NCBI GenBank assembly: GCA_009760855.2
Contig: WPIO01000010.1
Span: forward strand, 5,002,501-5,065,000
From: Cristatella mucedo
Lineage: Eukaryota; Bryozoa; Phylactolaemata; Cristatellidae
Length of the DNA: 62,500 bases
Direction of reading: 5' to 3'
Shown: positions 21,529-30,397 of the stretch, one piece after another
How positions within the stretch are numbered: position 1 is the stretch's first letter
Layout: each line of letters starts with the position of its first letter
Translations under genes and position numbers: made by a program
Notes under the pieces: model-generated
The model's database searches: none
Seen by the model: only the letters and a program-made list of their open reading frames with translations
What the model was told of the DNA's origin: nothing

Positions 21529-22414
21529 GTAAAACTTACTCTATCAAACCACCAAGAAAACTTAATTCATAACTCAAAAGAACCTATCTCAATAAGATTA
21601 AAACATTCAGACTTATCTGGTAGTGTTCTTATTATTTTAACAAAGACTCAACTAGCAAGAATAGAAAAGTGTAGAAGTAAAGGAATTGGTTTACAATTGA
21701 GTCTAAGTCTTAAACAACTAAAAGCTAATAGAAAAGTTGGATAAGGATTAGTTGATTTCATAAACAAACTTACTGGAAACCGTGAAATGCATTCTATCAG
21801 GAGTAACAGAAATAGTAGGTTTAGGACTATTTATAAAAGAGATTGTTGACGATATTGCTTCAGGTAAATACGGTCAAGTGTTCCGGAAAACAATGGCTGT
21901 GGTTCGATTGCATGCGGGCTGGTACAGCTCCTTTCCTTAACATGCGTCTTCCAGCAGGTGTTAAATCAGAAGAAGTTCCCAGTGGAAGTTTTAACAATAC
22001 TGGTAAATACTCTTATGCTGGCCCAGAAACACGTTTCACTCAAAGAATGAAAGAAGGCTTGAGGGAGCTAATGATCTAGATAGATTTGCTTTAGTGCACG
22101 ATAGTCTTTACGCTGAAACTTCATGAATATCTGAACCGAAACGAACTGAAATAAGAAATTTATCTGACTTAGTTTTAGCTGAATCTGCTGCACGAATTGC
22201 TCTTGATCGTAGACAACCTAATTATGTTCGCGAAGACGCGAAAACTATCGCAGCAATTATGGCAGCAAAAAGTAAATTAGGTTTGGGTATGTGATTCCTT
22301 TGCAACTGACTTTATAAAAGATAAATTATCAAATCCTGAAAGTCTAAATAAGATTAAAAACTATACTAAAGGAATCGCCGATAGAATGCTAGATATAGCT
22401 AGAAAAAAGACATA
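21529..22414 (+). pseudogene. PLA2-like virion protein, fragmented and interrupted
   Basis: The first part reads LSGSVLIILTKTQLARIEKC and LQLSLSLKQLKANRKVG, a pattern I associate with N-termini of Polinton/adintovirus core proteins. A duplicated 147-bp segment (21,797-21,943) interrupts it. It resumes with LPAGVKSEEVPSG, then KYSYAGPETRFTQRM and, one frame over, NDLDRFALVHDSLYAE. That layout (YAGPxT, then D, then HDxxY) is the parvovirus-type phospholipase A2 pattern, with the calcium-loop Gly replaced by Glu (GPET) and the HD pair present. A stop follows at about 22,124 and another shift near 22,290. In related viruses this domain acts in membrane escape during entry; here it is broken. Confidence 0.6.
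21797..21943 (+). repeat. 147-bp duplication of the Polinton-LTR 5' junction
   Basis: Matches 20,138-20,284 with about 8 differences. It covers the end of the first half of the neighbouring gene, the ATGGC target, and the first 43 bp of the family-1 LTR (TGTGGTTCGATTGCATGCGG). It is inserted between two parts of the PLA2-like gene. Because it contains the LTR start, the duplication postdates the LTR insertion. Confidence 0.8.
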
Positions 22415-22486
22415 AAAATTTAACTAACCTAATTTTTATTTTTGCTTATTGTTTTATCTGTTTTTACTTTGTTTTATTTTATATGT

Positions 22487-22828
22487 CTAATAATCAGCAG
22501 GATTGAATTCACTTCGTTTAACAATATTATAAACTTTAACTTGGTCTAGTTTCAATCTAATATTAAGTCTCTCTTCTGAATTATAAGTATCTTTAGTTAC
22601 ATAACTTCCATCTAGAATACCTGTAATAGCAAAGTCAGTTCCAAGTTTTTGAATTACATCTGAAATACTATTGAATTTTTGTTGTTTGTTCTTTTGATCG
22701 AAGAATATACTTGGTTTACTACCAAAATCAAGTCTAACTCTATTAGTTGAACGGTGAGATAAATTGTAACCACTGTATTCAAGTTTCATACTTGCTCTAT
22801 TAACAATATCTTCTATATCAGGTCTCAT
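22487..22828 (-). CDS. unassigned protein downstream of the protease
   Basis: A 113-codon uninterrupted frame. Its ATG overlaps the stop of the protease gene by ATGA (22,825-22,828), so the two may be expressed together. It reads MRPDIEDIVNRASMKLEYSG, then a basic middle, and ends EFNPADY. No membrane segment or known motif; the ending is aromatic and acidic. Function unknown. Confidence 0.55.
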   Translation of the reverse strand: MRPDIEDIVNRASMKLEYSGYNLSHRSTNRVRLDFGSKPSIFFDQKNKQQKFNSISDVIQKLGTDFAITGILDGSYVTKDTYNSEERLNIRLKLDQVKVYNIVKRSEFNPADY

Positions 22829-23337
22829 ATCTTCAGTGATATAGATCCATTCATTGAAGAAAGGTTTAGAATCTTTAGTAATTTTTCTTCAATATGAACA
22901 CGAGCTGGTTTTCCTTTTGGGATGACAGAAGAAGAATTTTCAAGTACAATACATTTTTTATAATCCATTTCTATATATGGAAAATAAAATGTTAAAATTA
23001 AATTAATAATTGCATTGTCGTTCCAAAATCTGTTTCTTGCATTAGTTTTAAGAAGGATTAGACACCTTCTTCCACAATCTGTTTGATTGTATTCTTGTAG
23101 CTTAAAAATCTGAAAGCTTGGTATAACACCAAAATAATTTATTGCTTCTGGCATTGGTGGAGCACCGAATGAATCAAAGTAAAAACATTGTTTACCTTCT
23201 TTATTAAGTGCTACCCAATGATAGATTGCAAGATCTGATTCTCTTGTATTAAAAATAAGACATTCATTTTCTAGTGGTTTTGTTAGTTCATCTCTTGCAA
23301 AGGCACCTCTAAAGTTTATTATATCTAATTCTTTCAC
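22825..23337 (-). CDS. adenain-type cysteine protease
   Basis: The maturation protease of Polintons and adenoviruses (C5/ULP1 fold), which cleaves virion precursor proteins. Numbering from the GTG at 23,337: His40 in YHWVAL, Asp55 in FYFDSFG, Gln81 in LQEYNQTDCG and Cys88. Spacing fits the His-Asp-Gln-Cys set. FRGAFARDEL near residue 9 is the usual N-terminal block. The frame stays open upstream to about 23,385 and contains the further typical segment LLTDLEINNY, so the true start is probably upstream, possibly continuous with the zinc-ribbon frame through a shift. No stop interrupts the core, unlike most neighbours. Activity cannot be inferred. Confidence 0.85.
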   Translation of the reverse strand: MKELDIINFRGAFARDELTKPLENECLIFNTRESDLAIYHWVALNKEGKQCFYFDSFGAPPMPEAINYFGVIPSFQIFKLQEYNQTDCGRRCLILLKTNARNRFWNDNAIINLILTFYFPYIEMDYKKCIVLENSSSVIPKGKPARVHIEEKLLKILNLSSMNGSISLKI

Positions 23338-23381
23338 GTAATTATTTATTTCTAGATCTGTTAGTAGTGTTGGTTTTACAT

Positions 23382-23734
23382 TTATTTTAGTTTGTCGATA
23401 GTCTTTTTTATTTCAGCAAGTATTTGTTGTTTATCTTCTATGCGAGCTCCTTTCTTTCCATGAGATAAAACTCCTGTACCAAGTTTCTTGCCATGTGTTA
23501 GTATTCCAGTTCCTTTTTTACCATGAGATAAAACACCTGTTCCTTTCTTACCATGTGATTAAACACCTTCACTAACTGTAACTGGTGTACACTTTAACAA
23601 ACTTTGACTTTTTCTTCCACATATAGTACAAATTCCTTTTCCCATACCTCTTAATCGTGTAGTACTATCTACTTCAACATACTCTCCATGAATTGTATCA
23701 GTTTTATTTTACACTGAACACAATCAATTTCCAT
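23382..23734 (-). pseudogene. zinc-ribbon protein with tandem HGKKGTG repeats
   Basis: The ATG at 23,734 follows TTATAGAT. The sequence has CVQC at the start and, one frame over, CTICG, a two-knuckle zinc ribbon of the short kind common in Polintons. Then come four tandem repeats of 10-11 residues built on SHGKKGTGVL (about 23,570 down to 23,440), separated from the ribbon by one stop (GV*SHG). The end reads KKTIDKLK. The repeats are strongly basic. Start codons of this gene and of the ATPase are about 20 bp apart and divergent, so they share an intergenic control region. Confidence 0.6.
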
Positions 23735-23753
23735 ATCTATAATAATCTAGAAA

Positions 23754-24426
23754 ATGTCGTTAAGAGTTAGAGCTTTTAATTTTGGACAAGATGTTGATAC
23801 TGGTCATAAAGAACAATTGCCTAAAGTATTTATTAGAGCATTAGTACTTGGACCAAGTGGAACAGGTAAATCACAGTTACTAATGAATTGGATATTTTAT
23901 GGAATGTTAAATTACGATACTTGCACAATCATTGCTTCAAGTTTAGATCAAAAGTTATATCGTGGTCTTATGTCAATGACTAAAGATAATAGTTCTTATG
24001 TCTGGGTTAATGGTGTTGATGAAATGCCAGAAGTTGATTCTTATAAGAATTGTAAGAATGTTGTTGTACTAGATGATCTTATGACAGAAGATCAATAAAA
24101 AAATCTTGGACTATTTTACTCGTGGTAGACATAAAGGATTGAACATATTTTATCTTGCTCAAGGATTTACTAATATTCATGGAAGAGAAATAAGAAAGAA
24201 TATAAACATGATTATAATCTTTAAACAAAATGCTACAGATATAGAATATATTCGTGAGGCATATGTTTGCGATATAGATACTAGATAATTTAAAGAATGG
24301 GTCAACTCTTGTACGAGAAAAAGATTTGGATATTGTGTTACTGACTTAACTAAAATTGAATCAAAAGGAAGATTTTGGTCTGTTGATAGTACAGGAAAAC
24401 AATTAACAACTATTTTTAATACTTAA
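23754..24426 (+). pseudogene. FtsK/HerA-type (A32-like) packaging ATPase
   Basis: The genome-packaging ATPase of Polinton-like viruses. Residues 33-40 form Walker A (GPSGTGKS) and residues 103-109 Walker B (VVVLDDL). After a TAA near 24,096 and a small shift come FTRGRHKGLNIFYLAQ and NINMIIIFKQN, the sensor region, and FWSVDSTGKQL near the end. About 220 codons, the usual length for the family. The stop lies between Walker B and the sensor region, so the protein is truncated. Confidence 0.88.
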
Positions 24427-24437
24427 TAGATAGAGAA

Positions 24438-25259
24438 ATGGTAAGATATAATCAAGTAAAAATAAGCCTTATAAAGGAAGCGTTCAAGAAGCAACTGATT
24501 TACAAAATAAACTTAGAAACTTAGAAGAGTTACGTGTTGCTACTATACTTGATAATGGACAAGAAATACAAAGAATGAAAGCAGAAATGGTTACAAGAGA
24601 TAGAGTAGAACATGAATTAAATGAACGTGCTATAGAAAGATTAAATTCAGGAGAAATTGTTATTGATTAAGTAAAACAAATTAGACTTAAACTTGCTGGA
24701 GAAATGAATAGGAGTGAAGACATGAAAAAAATGTTAGGTGTTGATGTGTTTGAGTATGGAGATAAACTAAAATGTTTGATGGACATTGTGAATTCAGATT
24801 ATAAAGATCAATTACAAAATATACTGGAATATAAAGAAGAAATAAAAAGAGTATTAGATCAAGCACAAAAACAATACAAAAAAATCAACACCAGATATTT
24901 CAAGAGCCTTTAAAAGAGCAGTTGAATCATTCAATAATGGAAAACCTAAAAAAATCACTTCTATAATTAATGAAGCAATTGCAAATGCACCTAATAATGA
25001 AACAATGCTATATCTTAAAGAAATTCGTAAATTTATTGCTGATTCTCTTAATGTTAATTCTTCAACTGGCACAGCAAAAAGGAAAAAAAGCAATAATACA
25101 AGAATTAAAAGATGATCCACTTGCAATTGATGCTCCTATTGTTACTCAAGTTGTTAATCCAATTATTAAAGATAAAAATATTTTTCTTGAACTTGTTACT
25201 GAAGGTGGAGTATCTAATAAAATAAGAAACACTATAAAAAATCTTAATGAAAAAAAATA
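24438..25259 (+). pseudogene. coiled-coil protein, unassigned, fragmented
   Basis: The ATG follows TAGATAGAGAA. Helical, charged segments occupy three frames: LRNLEELRVATILDNGQEIQ, DQLQNILEYKEEIKRVLDQA (24,704-24,913 frame), FKRAVESFNNGKPKKITSII, then AIDAPIVTQVVNPII. Frameshifts lie near 24,470, 24,885 and 25,090, with a stop near 24,668. About 270 codons. In related elements this position, after the ATPase, often holds an unassigned virion protein; I cannot be more specific. Confidence 0.5.
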
Positions 25260-25585
25260 AAGACAGATTTTATGGTGGTCTTTTCAAGATCTTTACAGAT
25301 CTTCATTTAACGAAGAAAAAGACACAAACAGAAGAAACAATTTTTGAGTATATTAAACCAAAGTTTAAACCTGAAGCAATACGTCAAATAGTAGAAGTAA
25401 TTCCATTAGTTGTAAGTAGTGAAAAAGAAGTTTTTGATAAGATTGATTTATGGATTCGTTAACTTGCTGCTGGAAATAAAGGAGCTGTAAATTCTATTAG
25501 TGCTGCTGTTCACTATCTTGCTAAGTCATGAAAAGTTCCAACGACATATGTTGCAAAGATAAATACACTTTTACATGATATATAG
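25247..25585 (+). pseudogene. unassigned small virion-region protein
   Basis: Starts at 25,247 overlapping the end of the preceding frame, reads FYGGLFKIFTDLHL and then FKPEAIRQIVEVIPLVVSSE, with a TAA at 25,460, and continues in frame as AAGNKGAVNSISAAVHYLAK, a TGA, and KVPTTYVAKINTLLHDI. It may be the C-terminal part of the preceding gene. It ends 2 nt before the next ATG, and its last codons overlap the TATATAG motif. Confidence 0.45.
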
Positions 25586-25587
25586 AA

Positions 25588-26439
25588 ATGAGTGATTTAT
25601 TGAAAAGTGTTAAGGATATATATATAAGAGTTGAAAGTATTAGAAAATCTAGTCAATCAAGTAAAGAAGGATATGTATTTAATTTAACTGGTTCTACTAA
25701 CCCTATTAAAACACACATGGATAGTCCAATTTTATTAAGAAATAAAAATTTAAAGATACGTTTTAAGAATTTTGTTGGTACTAACTCTATTAGAAATATT
25801 AAAGATTCTTATAATACTTTTCTTTATAGACTATCAGGTGGATCAGAATAAACAATAACAATAAGACCTAGAATGTATTCTGCTATATCAGATGATGTAA
25901 ATACTGGTATTGTAGATATGATTAATAACTAATACACAATCAGGTGCAACTACAGCTAAGTTTTAACTAGGAGTTGATACTGATACTTCTAATTCTTGGA
26001 TTAAAATGCCTGCTGGTTGGAAGTTTCTTGCTAGTAAATCTAGTGTTCTAGGATACTTGGTTTTACTAGTTCTGCTTATACAACTGATCCAAACTTTTCA
26101 ACAATGTATCCTAGTATCACAAATAAAGTAGTTTGTTCACCTAATGTTAAGTTTACTTCTGAAAACAAAGTTTTTATTTCTGACCTAAATCTCATACTTG
26201 TAAATTGTAATTTGGTTGCTAGTGGAAAAAGTTTTATAAATGGAAAAGAAACTCAAGTATTAAGAAGTTTTGCTTAACATTTCTATCCATGGGAACAAAT
26301 GGTACATGAACCAAATACAATTGAGTATCATAATATTACTAGTGATTCTATTTCTAATATAGTAATTACTGTTACTGATCAGAATTTGAAATTATTATTT
26401 TATTTCACAACAAATTATAGTTGTTATAGAAATGGTTGA
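25588..26439 (+). pseudogene. penton-like minor capsid protein 1
   Basis: The ATG lies 2 nt after TATATAG (25,579-25,585). The N-terminus reads MSDLLKSVKDIYIRVESIRK, with KNLKIRFKNFVGTNSI further on. After stops and shifts near 25,849, 25,930 and 26,060, VFISDLNLILVNCNLV and FYPWEQMVHEPNTIEY appear, then a terminal VTDQN segment. A C-terminal strand around a TDQ/SDQ turn is shared with the next gene. The order before the major capsid gene fits a single-jelly-roll penton. The label is inference from position and partial pattern. Confidence 0.5.
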
Positions 26440-26453
26440 ATAATAATATAAGA

Positions 26454-27339
26454 ATGTCTATAAGATTAACTGGAACAAGAAGTACAGAATCAAAAACATT
26501 AATTGCTCAAATTATGCTTGGATCTGATTCAGGTTATAATAAAATTGGTTTACGTAGAGTGGAGTTTACTTATACAAACAAAATTTTATCGAATATTGTT
26601 GCAGGAGTAAATAATACACTCTGGTTTAGATGGAATTTAACAGATATTAATAACTCTTCTATTTCAATTCCAGCTGGTTATTATGATAGTAGAAGAATCG
26701 TTAGTGCTCTAAACAAGGCATTATCAGAACAACAAAAAACTATTACAACAGGTGGAACATCAAGTGCAATTAATGCTTTTTATGATAGCACTACAAGAAT
26801 AGTAGTGGAATAAGATTTAGTGTTGATAGTGATGATAGACTAATGATGCAAGTGACACCAGATTTTATTGTACTACTTGGAAGTAATTCTGGCATTAAAA
26901 ATTCAATTGAAGATACATTAGGTTTCAACTCAAATCAACAAGGATAATTTGATGCAACTCTTGTAGGAGGAACTACTTATGAAATAATAGAAAAAGCTAT
27001 GTATTATTCTGGAATTTATAAAGCATGGAATAAAATAGTGTTACCAGATAATAAAGGAATAAGATAGATTAGTATAGATTGTGATATAGTTGATCCATTT
27101 AAGAATTATATTGAAAGAGGAAGTAGATTTTTAAACAATCTTCATCTTTATATATTATGGATATTGATGATATAAATCCTGAAGATAAGGTTGATCTACA
27201 TATTCCTAATATATTGTATTTACCAACGCGTGGTGAAATAGATTCAATAAGTGCATTAAAAATAAGTCTTAGTGATCAAAATGAAAACCCTGTTAAAATA
27301 ATTTCTGATTTAGTTGCAACAATAGAAATTTCAAATTAA
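26454..27339 (+). pseudogene. penton-like minor capsid protein 2
   Basis: The frame from 26,454 reads MSIRLTGTRS, LRRVEFTYTNKILSNIV, then ISIPAGYYDSRRIVSALNKA, the G-Y-Y segment common in Polinton penton-like proteins. After stops at 26,811, 26,945 and 27,066, later frames give FIVLLGSNSGIKNSIEDTLG. The final 60 codons (27,157-27,339) end with SLSDQNENPVKIISDLVATI. About 295 codons. Beta-rich and Ser/Thr/Asn-rich, as expected for jelly-roll proteins. Confidence 0.55.
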
Positions 27340-27347
27340 TATAGAGC

Positions 27348-27925
27348 ATGGGTAGCTATGCGAGAGTTGGTCATTGTAGAATACATGGCGTAAATATCAT
27401 GCACATAGATTACTAGATAAAGTAATTGATGGTGTTGGGAAACTAGGACATGTAATAACCGGATTAACTGGTCTTAGAATGAGCATTGCTAACAAAGATA
27501 TTGAAATGCATCAAGCAAGAAAACTTATGGAACTACAAAGAAAGAAAGAAAAGATAGATCAAGAATATGCTAACAAACGTAGAGATATCGATGATAAACT
27601 TGAACAAGAAAAAAGAAAGAAAGAACTTGAATATGAACTTGAGAAAAGAAAGAAAGAAGAAGATTATGATAGAAAGATTAAAGAGATGGATCTTGAGATT
27701 AAACGTGCTATGCTTGAAAAACTTAAACAAAAATCTAAAAAATGTAGAAAAGCAGAAGTAGAAGACCATTCAGAGACTCTTAAAGAGAATGATCCAAAAA
27801 CATATAAAGAAATAGAGAAAGTAATAAAAGATAAAGCTGTTGTACCTTATGCTAGTAGACCTGATGGATATGGTGGTGGTATCAGGAAACAAGGAGCTGG
27901 ATTATATATTAAGAGTAGAAATTAA
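27348..27925 (+). pseudogene. coiled-coil protein with a Gly-rich end
   Basis: The ATG (27,348) follows TAATATAGAGC. A shift or stop near 27,412 precedes an uninterrupted 148-codon frame (27,479-27,925). It is almost entirely K/E-rich heptad helix (KLEQEKRKKELEYELEKRKK), then a tail with Pro and Gly (RPDGYGGGIRKQGAGLYIKS). A helical segment DKVIDGVGKLGHVITGLTGL precedes it. Probably a structural or scaffold protein. The opposite-strand frame here is an artefact of the A-rich composition. Confidence 0.6.
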
Positions 27926-27939
27926 TTTTTAGTTTTTTA

Positions 27940-29522
27940 GAGTGCTCCTATTGATGCTATACTAGAATTGGGCAATTCTAGTTTTCCCAGTTACAGCATT
28001 AAAGACTATCAATTTAGAGAGTTTTATCAAACAAATGGTATTGAAACTGATAAGATTGCAAATAAACTAGGTACATTTATTGTTCCTTGTTAACAACAAA
28101 CGTGTTATGTTTTTTCAGATGCTTATCTACTGCTTGAAGGTAAACTACAAGTACAAACTGTTGCTGGTGGTGCTTATGGTGCTCCTAACAGAAATCTTGC
28201 TGCTGGTCTTGTTAAAAATGCAGGTATATGGATGTTCCATTCAATGAGAATTAGACCTGGTACTGAAGAGATAGAAAGTGTTACACTTCAACAAGGTCCT
28301 GGAATCGTTTCAACGTTGATGGGTCGACATTGTTATCCAAATGACTATAATAGAACTGAAAAACCTGTAACTGGTTGGTAAAAAGATGAGGCTAGTTCAA
28401 TAGATGATATGTCTTTTAATGTTACTGATAATAATGTTAATACTCTTAGTTATTCTTATTCTAGTCCTGCAGCTTCATCTGCAAGTTCTTCAAACATTGG
28501 ATTTATGTATAGAAGAGGTCTATCTAATGTTCTTGAAGATAATACAGGCACATTCAGTATATCACTACCTCTATCAAGATTATCTGGTTTCTGTGCTGAT
28601 ATGAATAAAATTCGGTATAATGTTCCATTTACTCTTGAATTAACTCGAGTTGGTGGAAATGATTTTGATGCTATTATGACAGGAGCTTCTGGTGATACTA
28701 ACGCAATTGTAAGTAGAGGTGTTGTTAATGCTGCTGGAAATGGTACTTGGACAGCATTTAGAATTATGATGTCAAAAATGAGATTGATTGTTCCATGTGT
28801 TGCATCTATGGAAAATATTCAAAGATCACTTGCTGATATTTCAAGTGAGAGATCAAAGAAACTAAGACTTAACTACAGAATTAGATGATATGAAAATATG
28901 ACTCTAACTAATTTCAATCAAGGTATGCAATATACCAGAACTTTATCTGTACAACATAATATTGATAAAGTTAGGTGGTTGATTGTAGCAGCACACATTT
29001 ATGGTAAATATGAACAGAACTTATACTGATAATCCTTGTGCAAGTAATCACTGTGATATTAAAAATGTAACTGTACTTGCTAATGGATCAAAACAAAATC
29101 CAACTGTTCAAAGAAGCAATTATTCAAGAGATGGAAAGTGTTCAACATCTTATCTTGATTTTACTACATTCAGATAACAATATCTTGGATTGAATGAAGT
29201 AACTGAACCTGTTGGTGTTACGTTTCCTGAGTGGTTATCTCTTTATATTATTCAAGTAATTGATCTGCAATAAAAAGATGAACCACTTAGAGTAACATCT
29301 AAACTTGATGTAACTGTTGAGTTCAATGCTTTGATTCCTAGTACTGCTGATGCTGGTAGTGCTACTGCTGGTGGAGCTGGTAAACCTGCAATTCCTGCTA
29401 CAACAATAATTCTTCATTATCTTACTATCTGTGAGAATACTGCTGAACTAACATCAAATGGTAATGGATCTAACTTTACTTGTAGTAATGTAACGTTGGT
29501 TTATGATGGAACACAATTTTAA
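27940..29522 (+). pseudogene. double-jelly-roll major capsid protein (hexon-like)
   Basis: About 525 codons. The N-terminal part has LGNSSFPSYSIKDYQFREF. The middle has RRGLSNVLEDNTGTFSISLP followed by LSRLSGFCADMNKIRYN, then LELTRVGGNDFDAI and, later, KKLRLNYR. This run (IxLPLxRxxGFC..D..K..Y, then a LTL strand and NDxxAI) is the most recognisable part of Polinton/adintovirus major capsid proteins. The C-terminal region after a shift near 29,010 includes VTFPEWLSLYIIQVIDLQ and a Gly/Ala linker. Stops lie at 28,091, 28,378, 28,885, 29,174 and 29,271. It forms the pseudo-hexameric capsomer in related viruses. The first codon is uncertain because no ATG sits at the expected start. Confidence 0.85.
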
Positions 29523-29698
29523 ATAAATTTAAAAACATAATATAATGCAAAAACAAATTTTGTTCAAGGGTCTGATGAGTGGAAAAAATCCTTGTCGTTG
29601 AATATTGGTGGATCTGAAGTTTATTCTGTTTGAGGAAATGATATGGTGTTTGGTGCACAAGTTGATTGTGATATATAATTAATTGCAAATAGAAAATA
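29523..29698 (+). other. short AT-rich stretch with eroded frames
   Basis: Two stop-interrupted frames (SDEWKKSLSLNIGGSEVYSV, then a stop and GNDMVFGAQVDCDI) suggest the remnant of a small gene or of the capsid gene's tail. Nothing assignable. Confidence 0.25.
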
Positions 29699-29953
29699 GT
29701 AAAACTAAAGAAACCAAAATATCATAGAAAAGTAGGAGAACAGGAAAAGTTATCAGAACTTCGAACAGCTGTTAGATATTTATTCGAACCAGGTGAAGGA
29801 GAGAATGCAATAAGAAGAAGAGCTACATATGCGATATGGAGTTTAACTAAACATACTATTACTAGAATAATGGTATTAAAAGAACAACCGTCGTGTTATT
29901 GGGTAAATGATGTTAAAAGAAGTTTTGTTAGAGAGGAGCTGCAAGTGATTTAG
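29699..29953 (+). CDS. unassigned basic small protein
   Basis: An open frame of about 84 codons without an obvious ATG start. It reads VKLKKPKYHRKVGEQEKL, FEPGEGENAIRRRATYAIWS and LKEQPSCYWVNDVKRSFVR, ending at TAG 29,951-29,953. It overlaps the 3' end of the convergent membrane-protein gene by 26 bp. No family recognised. Confidence 0.4.
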   Translation, partial: VKLKKPKYHRKVGEQEKLSELRTAVRYLFEPGEGENAIRRRATYAIWSLTKHTITRIMVLKEQPSCYWVNDVKRSFVREELQVI

Positions 29954-30350
29954 ATTTAGAATCATCTTGACTATCTAATTGCTCGACAACTATTTCATTG
30001 AATTCTTCCTTAGTTATTTTATCATCATCTAAAGGATCTACTATCTTTGAAACCAAGTTAAGATTTGCTTGAAGGGTAGATCTTTTTCTTCTATCAATTT
30101 GTGATATTGTACTTTCAATTGATATTAACATTGCTGTTAGCCAACCTAAAATAGCTACTATATGAGAAAGGTCCTCATACTGTTGAACATTTGTACTAGT
30201 TGTAGTAATTGCAAGAGTTATTAAAATACTTATAAATTGAAAACAATATCTAACACGTATAAATTTAGTTATACAATTTCTAATTCTTTCGTTATATAAT
30301 AGTATCTTGTTATATTTATCGTTAGCATATTTTGATCTTAGATCTGACAT
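29928..30350 (-). CDS. two-helix membrane protein (SLATT-like layout)
   Basis: An intact 140-codon frame starting MSDLRSKYANDKYNKILLYN. A basic amphipathic N-terminal helix is followed by two hydrophobic segments (FQFISILITLAITTTST and LSHIVAILGWLTAMLISIES) and a cytosolic-type helix with RRKRS, then an acidic tail. Two adjacent transmembrane helices between long helices is the SLATT/DUF4231-type layout, known from bacterial effector systems; the match here is architectural only. It is the rightmost gene, next to the terminal repeat, and lacks the lesions seen elsewhere. Confidence 0.6.
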   Translation of the reverse strand: MSDLRSKYANDKYNKILLYNERIRNCITKFIRVRYCFQFISILITLAITTTSTNVQQYEDLSHIVAILGWLTAMLISIESTISQIDRRKRSTLQANLNLVSKIVDPLDDDKITKEEFNEIVVEQLDSQDDSKSKSLAAPL

Positions 30351-30397
30351 GATTATCCTATATTATTTTGCGAATAAAAAAATTATTTTAATCTTGT

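Noticed and set aside
22970-23000. TATATAGAAATG inside the protease gene as an internal promoter
   Set aside because: It is read through by conserved-looking protease codons (PYIEMDY) and no separate ORF starts there, so I treat it as coincidence.
27533-27769. 78-codon minus-strand frame rich in Phe, Leu and Ile
   Set aside because: It is the antisense of the Lys/Glu-rich coiled coil; AAA/GAA codons read as TTT/TTC on the other strand.
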